Source of the DNA: Triatoma infestans
Lineage: Eukaryota; Arthropoda; Insecta; Hemiptera; Reduviidae
NCBI GenBank assembly: GCA_011037195.1
Contig: JAAEAF010002810.1
Span: 1 to 64,000 of the forward strand
DNA length: 64,000 nucleotides
Direction: 5' to 3'
The notes below the pieces were generated by a model. The model worked only from the letters and a program-made list of their open reading frames with translations. It had not been told where the DNA came from and did no database searches. The stretch's first letter is position 1; the number at the start of each line of letters is the position of its first letter. Below are positions 1 through 11,609 of this stretch, piece after piece. The position numbers were made by a program, and so were the translations under genes.

Positions 1-72
1 TGGCTTATATACAGGTTCTCCCACTCTAGCCTGCTTAAGCCAGAGAGGGTCCTTCTCTCTCTTAGCTCTCTC
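1..72 (+). mobile_element. LTR-A fragment, left LTR of a Ty3/gypsy remnant
   Basis: The first 72 bases match the promoter-proximal part of the LTR at 926-1227. Shared features are a TATA-like 'cttatata' followed by 'ttctcccactctagcctg' and a CT-rich tract. The fragment runs straight into integrase coding sequence, so gag, protease and RT have been lost between LTR and integrase. Its left end is cut by the window edge. Confidence 0.7.
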
Positions 73-924
73 GAAGAATATAAATATAAACTAACGATAA
101 TTTGTCAATATTCTCGCTATTTGGAGATGTTTCCCATGACGAACCAAAAAGCAGAAACAATTACACAGATTCTGGTTAATGATATATTTACCAGATACGG
201 TACGCCTAAATATCTTCTTACAGATCTGGGTACCAACTTCACATCAACAAATATACTCCAGATCTGTGAGCTATTAAAAATCAAAAAAGTATGCACAACC
301 CCCTATCACCCTGCCTCGAATGGTCGTTTAGAACGTGTGCACAGAGACATCGCGAACAATTTATCCCACTATGTGCAAACTGATAAGAATTGGCACAAAT
401 ATCTACCATTAGTCAAAGCAGCTCACAATTCCACCAAAAACATTTCCACAAATTATACTCCCCATGAAATTGTTTTTGGAACAAAATTTCAGTTTCCCTG
501 GCTTCTGAATTATCAGGAGAAAAATTTACAAAATTTCAACATCCACACCAAATGTCTTTACGACAAAATACACCGAGTTAGGAAACAGGTCAAATCCAAT
601 AATGAAAAAGCCAAATTAAGAAGAGAAAAATATTATAACAAAAATATTTCAAAAGAAAAACTAAGTGTAGGTGACCACGTTTATTTAAAATCATTTACAT
701 CCAGGGGAAAATTCATGAAGAAATATCATGGCCCTTATCAAATCTATAAAGTATTTCCCAACCACACAGCTTCTATAACTCTCAATAACAATGAGAAAAA
801 ATTGGTACACCTCAGCAAGCTGAAAAAGGCCCACATTAGAGGCAAATCAAAATCGCACGCCATGAATCTACGGCCAAGAAAAAAGATAAAACAAATTTTG
901 CACTTTCTCAAGAAATTTAAATAA
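73..924 (+). pseudogene. Ty3/gypsy integrase, C-terminal two thirds
   Basis: One frame is open from about 75 to the stop at 924; the ATG at 121 is internal to the domain. The frame holds the integrase core: LTDLGTNFTS carries the second catalytic Asp and NGRLERVHRD carries the catalytic Glu. A C-terminal module follows, with VGDHVYLK, HGPYQIYKV and a VHLSKLKKAH close typical of Ty3/gypsy integrases. Upstream of the ATG the frame reads IICQYSRYLEMFPM. The family normally has a catalytic Asp where this copy has Cys, so the enzyme is predicted dead. The zinc-binding HHCC part, RT, protease and gag are absent. The stop is followed directly by LTR-A at 926. This is the 3' end of a provirus with a large internal deletion. 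Confidence 0.85.
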
Positions 925-925
925 A

Positions 926-1227
926 TATAATGGAGTTGATGAGGAGAGAAATTAGGTTGATTAATTAGATGTGATATGAAGGCACTGTTATAATATAGCT
1001 ATAAGTTCACACAAACTGCACTGGACTTGTAATGATTTTATAGAATAAAAGGTGAGAGTAGAGATATGACACGATGCGATGTATGGTTGAATGTGATAGA
1101 TAGATATCTCGACAGATGTCGTTAGGTAGATTCTCACTGGCTTTTATACATGTTCTCCCACTCTAGCCTGCCTAAGCCAGCCTGGCTTCCTTCTCTCTCG
1201 TAATAAATTCTCTCTCTTGCCATTACA
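926..1227 (+). mobile_element. LTR-A, 3' LTR
   Basis: About 302 bp, starting TATAATGG and ending ATTACA. The same termini are seen in the solo copies at 48111-48397 and 51261-51574. It has a TATA-like element near 1144, the conserved 'ctcccactctagcctg' block and an AATAAA near 1203. It directly follows the integrase stop, as expected for a 3' LTR. No clear polypurine tract is visible upstream, only A-rich sequence. Confidence 0.8.
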
Positions 1228-1998
1228 CAGGCGTTGTTGTAGTTCTTTGAAATCACTTCTCTATTGTAGCAGCGAAGTTTCATGAAAATTCAATTGCAGT
1301 TTTCCCATCTGTACAACAAGGTCTTCCAACCAGAAACACTTTCTTTTTATTACCCTCGGTATCTATAATTCTCTGTCAAACTGTAAATTAAAGTTGTAAT
1401 AATTTAACATTTTCAATAGATAGTTAAAATTATGGTGTCCAAATATGAAAACTTGGATGGGATGGCGACAGTAAACTTTTAAGTGCAATTATTTTTATAT
1501 TGATAGTAAGTTTTTATTTTCTCATTAGCAACTTTGCTAATTGTATTGTACATTAGTTATTAAAATATAAAAAAAAATATTTTTTTTTTCTGTAATAAAC
1601 AAAAAATAAACTAAAATAAAAGTGATAATTTAAATAGTAATGGAAAAAGAGGCTTAGGAAAAAAAAGGCACTTTATACAAAGGACACAAGGACAAACTGC
1701 GGGGTAAAAAAAATCATTATCACTTACTTTAAAAGGCTCGTAGACCATGGAAAGTTCTGTAATAATAATTTCTGTGCCCCACTAAAGTTTTCACTTTGTT
1801 GAGAAAAACAGAGAGATTATTTCAAACTGAAATAATGACAGAAATCTCATGTATAACACAGAATTATATAAAAACTTTACTTACGTTTTAAAGGTAATAT
1901 GAAAATCAAAAGAAGATCGACATTAACCAGAAACGTAACATCAGACGATTTTGATTTTGCACTTGTTTGCGTTTGTTCAACTATCATAACTTTCTTCA
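1228..1998. other. No recognisable feature
   Basis: AT-rich DNA with homopolymer runs. I see no reading frame or repeat that I can assign. Confidence 0.5.
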
Positions 1999-3121
1999 TT
2001 AAACGGCCCCTACACGGTCAATAATATTGTCAATATTGGTATTGACAATATAACCATCAATACTCGTGCTAACCGGTCTCAATATTTCATTACCTTACAC
2101 GATCAATATTATTGTCAATAACTTTGCTCAGTATTACTTCTGCCACTAGGAGAGTGAATCTACGTGGTTTTACTCTGTTTTTTTCTTATCTTTTTCCCTT
2201 CCAAAAAATGAATAATCATACAAAAGCTTGCGTAGCTATTATTTTGGCGTTTGGCACTACTCGTCAAGTGAAACGCGAACAATGGATGAAAGAATGGTTG
2301 AAGAAGAGAGATGTCATTAGTGCATTTGAAGGAAATCAGCCTCTGCGATGTTGAAGATTTCAAGAACTACTTTCGAATGGATGAACCTATCTTTAACAAA
2401 CTGTTACAGATGGTTGAACCATTTTTGAAATGACAGGACAGAAATATGAGAGAAAGTGTAAGTGTTAGGGAAAGATTAGGCTTAACCCTAAGGTATTTGG
2501 CCACAGGAAGAAATTTTGAAGACGAAGTTTTCAGTCATAATGTCCCCAACAACTATCAGCAAAGCTGTAATAGAAACCTGTGAACCCTTTATATATGTCC
2601 TACAAGACTTTAAAAAATGTACAATCATCTTTAAAAAATGTATGATTGAAGTTCTATTTTAAAACACAAATCTTTCCCAAGAACTTCCACTGATTGTTTT
2701 GAACTGAACTGTAATGAAGGGACTATTTAATTGACTATATGAAATGTATGTTAATCAGAAAAATAAGATTAAATAATTACAATCATCTTTAAAAAATGTA
2801 TGATTTATTTTAATACACAAATCTTTCCAATGTACCTTTGTAAGGTATTGTATCATTGCTGTTGAGGTTAGTTTCAACGTTGTATGAAACTACTGAACTG
2901 AGTATTGATGGAAATATTGGCGCCGCCCCTACACGGTCAATATTATTGTCAACATCCCCTCCAATTCTCAGTATTGATACACGAAAATCAGAAAATCCGG
3001 ATTTCATCAATACTCTTATCAATAGTGACCGTCAATACAATTTTTTCACCTTACACGGTCAATATTATGGTCAATAGGCTAAGGTATTGTCAATATTATT
3101 GACCGTGTAGAGGCCGCTTTA
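1999..3121 (+). mobile_element. PIF/Harbinger-type DNA transposon, deletion derivative
   Basis: The element is flanked by TTA at 1999-2001 and 3119-3121, the 3-bp target duplication typical of PIF/Harbinger. Its ends are inverted repeats of about 30 bp built on 'CTACACGGTCAATAATATTG'. Similar 'acggtcaatattattg' motifs recur inside near 2085-2120, 2930-2960 and 3055-3075, so the right part may be a second, shorter copy nested in the first. A 50-60 bp segment ('tacaatcatctttaaaaaat') occurs twice, near 2618 and 2778. A degraded transposase lies inside at 2112-2620. Confidence 0.75.
2112..2620 (+). pseudogene. Harbinger-like transposase, N-terminal fragment
   Basis: An 80-residue frame ends at 2354 and contains REQWMKEWLKKRDVISAF. 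The similarity continues in another frame with DVEDFKNYFRMDEPIFNKLL, then RERLGLTLRYLATGRNFED and SPTTISKAVIETCEPF. This order and wording is the N-terminal half of PIF/Harbinger transposases (DDE nuclease family, cut-and-paste). At least one frameshift near 2345 and one stop near 2430 break it, and the catalytic DDE part is missing. It lies between the inverted repeats of the element at 1999-3121. Confidence 0.75.
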
Positions 3122-3179
3122 GGTTTTCTTTTAGGCTTCAACAAATATTAGATCCTCACCAAATTATTCCTCACCATCA

Positions 3180-3600
3180 GTTTGAATTCGCAATGCACAT
3201 TCCACAATTCAGCAAGCACATCGCTTTGTAGACGTCATCGCCACCTCCCTAGAGCGGAAGCAATCGATTGCGTTTGGCACAAGGCTTACTTTAGGTTCAA
3301 ACGCATCCTGCCTAACACTTACTATCTCATTTTAAAATCATATTTAATCCACCGCTTCTTCCAAGTTATTCAAGGAGCATCTACTTCACCAGTTGATCCT
3401 ATTCTTGCCGGAGTCCACAAGGCAACATTCTGGCACCCATCCTTTACACAATTTAGCTGTTGATATGCCAACACATCCCAACACAATCATCTTTACATAT
3501 GCCGATGATCAGCAATTATTTTCATCCCATAATGATCCTGTACTTTCCAAACGTTTCTGCCAACATCATCTTCAGTTATTAGAATCTGGCTAACAAAATG
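3180..3600 (+). pseudogene. Jockey-clade LINE reverse transcriptase scrap
   Basis: Two overlapping frames together show a short RT segment. STSPVDPILAGV corresponds to the region just before the family's PQG motif, and the next frame gives HPNTIIFTYADDQQLF, the YADD catalytic box. At least two frameshifts separate them. No endonuclease or 3' end is visible. The wording resembles the Jockey copy at 35.9-44.4 kb more than the other LINEs here. Confidence 0.65.
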
Positions 3601-4189
3601 GAAAACAAAATTAAAAAACAGCAAAATATAAATGAACTCAAGTATCATTTAAATGTAGTGGAATGTAGAAAGCTGATTAAATTAAATTAAAGAAGCATGA
3701 AGAAATAAGCATGAGCTTGTATTGGAATTTGATTTTCGTTATTACTATGTCGTTCATTTTCTTTTTTTACTGTTCTGTTTTATACAATATGAAATTAAAT
3801 TCATCGAGTACTATCCACTTGAAACAATAAGAGTAATGAAGTGCAACATATGTATAATACAAAAATGATTATATTATCATTATTTTGGTTTTGGCATCCG
3901 CTTCGACGGTCGATGACCAGAAATATATTCTTAATACTTTTTTATTTTTATAGTTTTGTATTTTGCTGAACCGCCAACACGTGTTGGTACCTACATCTCA
4001 AGTCAAACTATAGTTTTTAGGATATTCAAAAAAAAAAAAAAATTTTACTCTTAAGAAGGCAATAAATTTGCTGAAATGTCAGTGAAAATTTGAAAATAAA
4101 AATCTGCAACTGACCCTCAGCATCCATTTTACAATATCAAAATGCAGAGGTCGTAACAAACATTACTAGCTAATATACGTATATATTCT
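3601..4189. other. No recognisable feature
   Basis: AT-rich sequence without an assignable frame or repeat. Confidence 0.45.
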
Positions 4190-5115
4190 TACTTTCTCTT
4201 ACTCCTAGTAAGAGGAAGTATTGTAATCGTGTCAAATTTTTGATATCCAGTTTTGAGGTCCCTTAAGTCCAAAAAAGTGGTTTTTAGCAAATGGTCGGTG
4301 TGTGTGTGTGTGAGAATGTGAACTTGACATTCCGTTTAGGTATCACCATGGGATCTGACAGTACGTTATCTATCAAAATTCCACAACCGAAAGTACCACT
4401 TTACAAGTTGTTTTTTTTATACTTTTTTGCGATTTTCTTCAAACTTGTTGTAACAACTACATATATAATGAGATACAACTTTTGTTAGAAACATTTCTCT
4501 TGAAAAATTCATTAAGGGCACTTCTTGAAGAGGGGTGGGGTTAGGTTTTCATCTAAAGTGCTATTTCAGTTTATTGGACAATTTGCTCATCTAAATAATG
4601 TTAATTAGATTTAAATACGTTGTTGAAATTCCAAGTTTGAAATAAATTGCATAACCGGAAGTTTACTTTACCACTTTACAAAATGGTTTTTTTCACTTTT
4701 TCGCGATTTTCTCAAAAATAGCCTCGATGATTTTCTTGAAACTTCTCATATAAACTACGCATACAATGATCTACAACTTTTATTTAAAACATTTCTCTGG
4801 GAAAATTCATTTAAGGGCACTTTGGGAGGAAAGGTTGGGTTATGTTTTTCTCTAAATTGCTATTATAGTTGATTATTCAATTCTATCATCCAAACTAAAT
4901 TAATTAGAAATAAATAGATGGCCAAAATTCCAAGTTTCAAGAAAATTAGTAAACCGGAAGATTCTCTTTTATTGGACAATTTTTTTCAGTTTTCGACGAA
5001 TTTCTATAAATTTGATACAAAAGCTTTAAAATTTGCCAATTATAATTTTGAAAACTGGAGTAAGAGAAAGTTGTGTGAGTGTTTCACACCAGATTTTTTT
5101 AAAATAAAGTATTGT
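4190..5115 (+). repeat. Dispersed repeat X, near-full copy
   Basis: It begins inside a 31-bp near-palindrome (4190-4220) built on 'agtaagaggaagta' and ends near 'gtaagagaaagttgtgtgag'. Landmarks shared with other copies are 'gtaatcgtgtcaaattt', 'ccaaaaaagtggtt', repeated 'aaccggaag' and 'catttctctggaaaattca'. An internal segment of about 300 bp is repeated (4440-4560 and 4720-4860). There is no coding capacity. The related near-terminal GTAAGAG motifs suggest a non-autonomous DNA element, but the class is unknown. Confidence 0.6.
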
Positions 5116-5354
5116 TAGTATTAATAATAATAATATAAATAATAGAATTCGGTAAAATGCTAAATATACAGAGAGGGAGAACAAGGGAGAGTGAGAACAA
5201 GGGAATGAGAAGTAAGAGTTCCATTTAGATCTAAGCATTGCAATGATATATGTAATTTTTCTCTCTCTTTTGTATTTAACTGCCTAATTCAAAAAGTCTT
5301 ATTTTCTTGCTCTTTGACTAAACTTTAAGTGCTCGCGCTTTCTATTGATAATAT

Positions 5355-5739
5355 TGTAACCTTTTTCCTTCTAAACTAGCTACTGCAACTAGTTTTAAGT
5401 TGGTTTGTATGGATGAAATACTCTAAACTTCATTAAAGAAAAACATCAATTTATTGTTTACACAATAATTACAAAAACCTCACTTAATAAATTACTTCAC
5501 GTCTAAACCACAAAAGTTCACTTTGTTCACTTTTTATACACTTTCCACAAACGTACACTTCGTTTGTAACTGGAAAACTCTCTCAACTCTCTGCGGCCTC
5601 ACTATTTATATCGGTGGAGAATCTTCTCAATCCTTCCAGTAATACCTAGAGCGCGTCGCCAGCGCTTCCTAGCGGAAGCCACTAAGTGAACTTGAGGTTC
5701 CTACTTCTTCTCCTAGATGGCACCACTGGCTGCGTTACA
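5355..5739 (-). mobile_element. Solo LTR (LTR-D)
   Basis: On the minus strand it runs TGTAAC...GTTACA, a perfect 6-bp inverted terminal pair. It is flanked by ATAT on both sides (5351-5354 and 5740-5743). A TATA box (minus-strand GATATAAATAG) lies near 5605-5612 and an AATAAA near 5447. This is the promoter-R-polyA layout of an LTR. No internal retroviral sequence adjoins it, so it is a solo LTR left by recombination. Confidence 0.75.
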
Positions 5740-5743
5740 ATAT

Positions 5744-7505
5744 CAATTACTAACCTTAAAAGCGTTAGATATTATCTAACGTGAGAGTGTCAGAGAGTAA
5801 ACTATACCCTGAAAAATGTTTTCCATCGAGAAATGTCAAAATATTATTTATATTTCGATGAAAATTCTATTACAAAAAAATCTTTTACTATCCAACATTT
5901 CCGGTAAATAGGTTTTAAAATTTAAAGTATATGTAGTGCTGTTGTGTTTTGTGTATAGTATGTTTGATTCAAAATCCATCAGCCAACGCTTTTCCAAATC
6001 AATATATAAATTTTTTTTTTTAATCCTTATTTGGCCCATTGCCTTCTCTTGGCCTAATGACTTTATATAATCATACAGTCCATTGGTCCAAATTTATTTT
6101 AACCTGATGGCACATCAAATATGTCATAGAAAAATTTCCTAATTCATAATAAATTTGTCAATTACAAGTAGTAAAATTTAAAGTGAAATTTATTGGTGAA
6201 CGAATGGTTAAGTGATCTACTTGTTAATGTCAGTCATTAACGTTGTCAATACCACTTGTGTTTTATTATATAACAAAAACAAAAAAAAAAAAAAAACCTC
6301 TATCCAGTTAATGTGACCAAAAAAAAAATTATGACGTTCAATGGCAGAACATTAGGCGTTAATTATTATTATTTTTTTAAAAATAATAATTAGGTTATAA
6401 GATATAAACAGATAGAATTTTAGAGAATGTGTTTTTTTTTTAATTTAAATTTCAACATGAATTGCAATCAAATTTTTCCCTTCTTTTTAATTATCTTTGT
6501 AAATAATTTATACTTATATATAAAAAAATATACATTAATTATATATTTTTTTTTGTTTATGTTGGAGAAAGTGTTAATATTATTTTCTTTTGAAAGAAAT
6601 TTTTTGTTTTTTATAATAAATTATTCTATGTATATTTATCCAAATGAAACAGGGTTCAGTAAAAAGGGGATGAAAGGTAAAGCTTCTATTCTTTGAAATG
6701 TTAACTAGTATATATAATACGGCCCAGATTGCTAAAAGAAATATAAAGGTGTATATTTATTTGTGACAACTTTGTTATTGATAAAAGAAAGATAAAAAAA
6801 AAAATAAAAAATATAAAAAAAAATACTTTCAAAGTGTTATGCAAGTGGTTAAAGCTAACAAGGGGGAAAAAAACAACTCTTATACTGCTCACTCATACCC
6901 ATTTTTTGATTATACAGTTTTTAAAAGCTCCATAAAAAAAAAAAAAAAAAATCACAAAGAAGTTACTTCTTTAGTTGGTAACAATTAAAAACGAAAAATA
7001 TTTTTGTTAACGAAAAAAAAGAAAAGAAAAAGCTACATTAGGTTGTAACTTTAGAAAAGGAAGTTATCAATGCTTTTTGTTGTTTTTTTAAAATAATTAC
7101 AACGAACAAAGTAACACTTTGCATAAATACTAAACAAATAAGAAGAGTTCTGCTATTACTTTGTTAACCACAATTATTTTATGTTAAATAGAGGCTGTAA
7201 ACTTTTTGTTCGTTTTTATTTCAATTTTTCTAATATTTATTCTCTTTTATATTGTATCACATTCAATCCAAAACAAAAATCTGATGAATTACAATATTAA
7301 GAAAAACAAATCTCAATTTGCCATTATTTGAATGTTCATACTGGTGTGCAGAGTCATCTAGGGTCTAAATAAGGCAGATTCTAATCGCCAAACCACGCAG
7401 TAGAAAGGCAGAAAAATTTAAAATATAATTTCTTGTGAAATAGCATTTTGGGCCTCCTTTACAAGTGAGCCCTGTGCGGGTACACCTCAGTACAATATAT
7501 GGTTT
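5744..7505. other. AT-rich DNA, no gene seen
   Basis: Long A/T runs and short open frames of low complexity. The frames at 6427-6696 and 6701-6892 are Phe/Ile/Lys-rich products of base composition rather than genes. Confidence 0.5.
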
Positions 7506-8242
7506 TGTAATGACATAGCAATGTCAAAGCCTTCACAAAATATAACAAAAGGAAAGAATAATTTATAACTAGTGGCCCCACAGCCGGCTGCTGCCTTTTC
7601 AATACAAAGGTATCAAAGACAAGCACCGATAAAGCCCTGTCTATTGAACAGAAGCCACCTGGTCTTTGAAAGTCGCTGATGGGCCAAATCTGGCCACTGA
7701 CCTGAATCACTGGTCGCCGACCTAACCAAGGTCGCACATGGTCGCACGCTACTAGAGATGTCTTAGTGTGAGAACTTACTTACACAGTGTGAGCGACACA
7801 GTGTCACAGATGACAGTGTGTGAGTAAGACTAATATAAACTTCGCCCCACTGGAAGAGGGAATCATTATATCATTCATCATTATACGAGTAGCCACATCA
7901 TTATATCAGTATCATTTTACAGCAGCAGTTATACTTGAGTTCCGAGCGCGTTCCTATACAAGTTTTAACTTATAATTATTTTCATAGTTGTGCATATTAG
8001 TTTATTTATTTTAATCATTTTAAATTATTTGTTATTTAACTCTTAAAATTATTTATTTACTTTTATCAAATCATATTAATTGTAGTTACCTACCATTAGG
8101 CTCATTCAAATTATTGTTAAAATATATTCTATTTTTATAAATTCAGTGTTAGTAATTCTCTAAAGTAACTTCCGCCTAATAAATCCCTCTTCAAGACATC
8201 TAACTTCATACCTCAGGAATCACGACAATTGATTCCACTACA
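7506..8242 (+). mobile_element. LTR-B with adjoining primer site
   Basis: 737 bp running TGTAATGACATAGC...GATTCCACTACA. A second copy lies in opposite orientation at 12607-13286. Three bases after its end lies a primer-binding site (8245-8264), so this is the 5' LTR of a provirus whose internal region is gone beyond about 8290. A second 'gattccactaca' follows at about 8279. The superfamily cannot be decided without coding sequence. Confidence 0.75.
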
Positions 8243-8244
8243 TC

Positions 8245-8264
8245 TGGAGGCAGCGGTGGGATCC
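8245..8264 (+). other. Primer-binding site, tRNA-Leu type
   Basis: TGGAGGCAGCGGTGGGATCC is complementary to a tRNA 3' end of the form ...TCCCACCGCTGCCNCCA. From memory this is a leucine tRNA, with one mismatch at position 4. Its position just after the LTR end fits priming of minus-strand synthesis. Confidence 0.65.
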
Positions 8265-8317
8265 GATCATCCGGTAATTGATTCCACTACAGTTTCAACG
8301 CCTAAATAATATTGGAA

Positions 8318-8545
8318 TTATTTGATTATTTTAAGGTACCTTAAAAGCAATGGTAGAATTCCAAATATGAAGAAAATCGGTTAGCCGAAAGTGTTACTTC
8401 AAGGAAATGGTTTGTATGTTTTTGGAATTTTCTCGAATACGGCGATAACAATTTTCTTAAAAACTTGAAATACTAACTGAACAGATTTATATGTGTAACT
8501 TTTATTTAAAACATTTTTCTAGCAAAAAATGATTTTTGTAAGTTC
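8318..8545 (+). repeat. Dispersed repeat X, partial copy
   Basis: It shares 'gaattccaaatatgaagaaa', 'ggttagccgaaagt' and 'taaaacatttttctagc' with other repeat X copies. Both ends are missing. Confidence 0.5.
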
Positions 8546-8554
8546 TGAGGGTTC

Positions 8555-8640
8555 CACACGCGTTGTCTAGTGGCTAGTGCGCTCGCCTTTGGTGCGTGAA
8601 TTCAGGGTTCGATTCTCGTGAGCTGAAAGTCGGTGTTTAT
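8555..8640 (+). mobile_element. tRNA-derived SINE head (SINE-B)
   Basis: It contains a pol III A-box-like 'tagtggctagtgcg' and a B box 'ggttcgattct' about 35 bp downstream. There is no cloverleaf acceptor pairing, so it is not a functional tRNA gene. Related B-box segments occur on the minus strand at 27410-27570 and 29690-29865. Confidence 0.6.
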
Positions 8641-8789
8641 AAAAGAAAGTAAAAATATATAAAATAAGTAAAAAGAAAATGAAAAATAATATTTACTATT
8701 TGAAGGACCGTTTTCATCATCATCAAACGAAATGTCATAGCAACAAAGAACAAATAATTAACACTAGTATAGTATAATAATAAGTTGGG

Positions 8790-10485
8790 GTTGTAAAAGG
8801 GGTGGTGAAATGCATTTACGCACGCCGTGCCGGACTCCCGGAGACTACCGGCTAAAACACCCCCCCTCTGCTGGGACCTAGCCTGGATTCGCTGATTCCA
8901 GCACTACATCAGGCTAGGCCTCTGTCCTAACCCCCTAGGGGTTCCTCCTTTCCTGTTCCTCTAAATCCTTCTTCTTTGCGACGAGAATTTCTCTCGCGTA
9001 TCTCGCTATCAGACTCCAGTTTGTCTCGCTGAACAGCATTGTCTCTACCAGAGAGTCTGGAGTTTGCCGCCCAATCACCGCCTCCAAGTCCCTCCTCAGA
9101 CGCTGCCATCGGTTGCACGCAAAAAAGGTGTGCGAGGCATCATCTCTGCTTTCCGGGCAGTAGAGGCACGCGTCCTCCTCAGCCTTCCCCATCCTCTTCA
9201 GGTACGTCCTGAAATACCCGTGCCCGCTCAGAAGTTGGGTGAGGTAGAAGTCTACCTTTCCATGCGGTCTTCTCACCCATTCTTTAACTCCCCTGATTAG
9301 TTTGGCAGTCCATCGACCCCGCTGATCGCTCTCCCAGGTGGCCTGCCAGTTCCGGAAGGTTCGATTTCTTTCTTCCTGGAGAGTATTTCTTTTCTTCCTT
9401 CCGCCCTCCTGTCACACAATCTCTTTCATTCCCCTGCAAGGAATGCAATGGGGATCACTCCGGCGATAACCATAACTGCAGGTTCGGAGACAGTGCGATA
9501 CGCAGAGGCGATCCTTAATGCACCCAGCCTCTGTACCCTGGCTAGCCTTTTTCTATAAGTCTCTTTATTGAGCGCATCTGCCCACACTTCGGCTCCATAG
9601 AGGAGTATCGAATGGGTCACGCTCATTAGTACACGACGCGTATTGGCTGTGGGCCGCCAACGTTTAACATCAACCGGCTCAGTGCAGCAGTATGCCTTGT
9701 CCGCTGCATACTGTATTTGCTTGCCGAAAGCCAACTTCTTGTCGATTGTTAGTCCCAAATATCTTACGGCATCCTTAGAGATCACGGCTTCCTCTCCAAC
9801 GCGCCATGAGATGCTCGTGGGGATCCTTTTTTTTGTTAAACCACGATCTCTGTCTTGGACAATGCCAGCGACAACCCATGCTCGGCCATCCATCTATTGA
9901 CGACACGCATCACTTGATTCAATTTTAGCTGGGCTTTGTTGGTGTCGCGAGCAGCGATAAGCGCAGCCACATCGTCTGCATATCCGACTAGGACCGTTTC
10001 CTCTGGCATTTCTTGCCTGAGTAGGCTATCGTACGCTACATTCCAAAGGTCAGGACCCAAAATAGAGCCCTGAGCTGCGCCTGCTGTCACTGCCGAAGCT
10101 CTTGGTCCTCCGGAAGTCTGGTAAATGATCGTCCGATTTCTCAGATAATCACTTAACACCCGCAAGAGATATTTCGGAACTCGAAAGTTGTCCTCTAACG
10201 CCTGCAGCACATCTGTCCATCTAAGAGAATTGAAAGCATTCTTCACATCGAGCGTAACCAAAAGTACCACCCGGCGAGAATGGTGATTGTAGCTTTCAGC
10301 TCTGCGCACTGCTTCAGTGACCTCTCTTATCGCATCCACAGTTGATCGCCCAGTCCTAAAACCATACTGCTTCGGAGCTAAATCTCCTGCCGCTCGGATC
10401 GCTAGCGTCAACCTCTCTCGTAGAAGCCTCTCGTATAATTTTCCTGCAGTGTCCAACATACATAAGGGCCGGAATGACGATACGG
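8790..10485 (-). pseudogene. R1-clade LINE ORF2, 5'-truncated copy
   Basis: On the minus strand the copy starts at MLDTAGKLYERLL, inside the RT domain, and continues through AAQGSILGPDLW and GYADDVAALIA (catalytic box). It ends with a CCHC-type tail (CLYCPESRDDASHTFFAC) and a 3' UTR matching 42522-42684. Breaks are a 1-nt loss in an A-run near 9837, a rearranged stretch near 9680 and a frame change between 9426 and 9276. 5' truncation is usual for LINEs. It is the same family as the copy at 37.4-42.7 kb. Its 3' end, followed by 'cttattattatac', shows the terminus that the N gap hides in the other copy. Confidence 0.9.
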
Positions 10486-10640
10486 AAGTAAAAATATATA
10501 TAATAATATAATAATAATAATAAATAATAATACTAAAATAATAAGATATATATAATAATGAATAATACTAATAATATATCATAATAATCATAATAATAAA
10601 TATAATAATAAAAATAATAAAAAATTAAGAAAGCATAATT
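10486..10640. repeat. Imperfect (TAA/ATAAT)n tract
   Basis: About 140 bp of TAA-rich simple repeat adjoining the truncated 5' end of the R1-type LINE. Confidence 0.7.
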
Positions 10641-11316
10641 AGTATGGATTTTATTCCATCCTTTGTTTGCTTAATATTTTATTTTTATTTTTTGCTCAAA
10701 ATATCATGCTGCATGTGTTAATTTATTTTTTATAGGCCAACATTGTAACACATTACAGAGTAGCTTCTCTATTATATCCGGCAACAACTGTATCCAGATT
10801 TATGAAAACGGTCCTAAGCCAAGCCCAACTGTAAACTTCTCAATTTATTATTTAGTAGCAATATTGCTCTTATCATGGATGAATTTCCTAGCATAAATAT
10901 TACTTTCTCCCAACAATTTTGTTAATATAATACATTATTTACAATTACGCTAATTAATAAATTTATATCTTAAAATTTATTTCCAAATATATGTTCATAT
11001 TTAAATAAATAATCAGATTAAATTAATCGTACATAAAAAATAAAGAAATCAACTTTTTTCCAAGTAGAAGGCGAGGCTAGAAACATCGTATTTGGCAAAG
11101 TTCACATACTTTGTTTTTGTCCCTATATACTACGAGCTGCCATAAAAAAAAACAATTTATTCCACATGTTCCACATAATGTATTTATATGTAATTATATA
11201 GGCAAAATTAAAAATCTAGCGTGAAGACACACGAATTTTTCTAACTCCTATTAGTATGTACAATTATTTATAAAATGGGAAATTTGGTTAAAACTTAAAT
11301 TTTACATAGTAATCTA
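10641..11316. other. No recognisable feature
   Basis: AT-rich sequence, no assignable frame or repeat. Confidence 0.45.
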
Positions 11317-11515
11317 GGGCGGGTGTTGGTGTAGTGGTTATGAGCATGGACTTGTAACTGGGAGGTTTCCAGTTCGAATCCCGCTTATAAATGCTAAATT
11401 TTATATTCCTTTTTATAACTTCCCCCGTCCACGTTAACCTAATTTGGTAGTTGAACACGTTAAGCCCGCCTAAAAAAAGTAGGCATTACTTTGGCAGCGA
11501 ATAAATACCTACCTA
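11317..11515 (+). mobile_element. tRNA-derived SINE (SINE-A)
   Basis: It starts GGGCGGGTGTTGGTGTAGTGG, with an A-box-like 'tagtggttatgagc' and B box 'agttcgaatcc'. The segment between them carries a CTTGTAA anticodon-loop-like sequence that recalls tRNA-Thr. The body then has 'cccccgtccacg' and 'ttaagcccgcctaaaaa'. Two further copies lie on the minus strand at 33311-33498 and 60792-60973, and the last has an 11-bp target duplication. Confidence 0.8.
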
Positions 11516-11609
11516 CTAATCTTGGCAGGTAGAGAAGTGATTATATTGTGGACCTGTAGAGCACACCAAAACACTTAACCAACTGCATATAATATTTGAA
11601 ATTCAACGT

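Noticed and set aside
6427..6696. 89-residue hydrophobic frame as a small membrane protein
   Set aside because: Composition is that of poly-T/A DNA and there is no supporting context.
11317..11395. A tRNA-Thr-like gene
   Set aside because: A and B boxes are present, but the acceptor ends do not pair and the unit recurs with a common non-tRNA body and target duplication, so it is a SINE.
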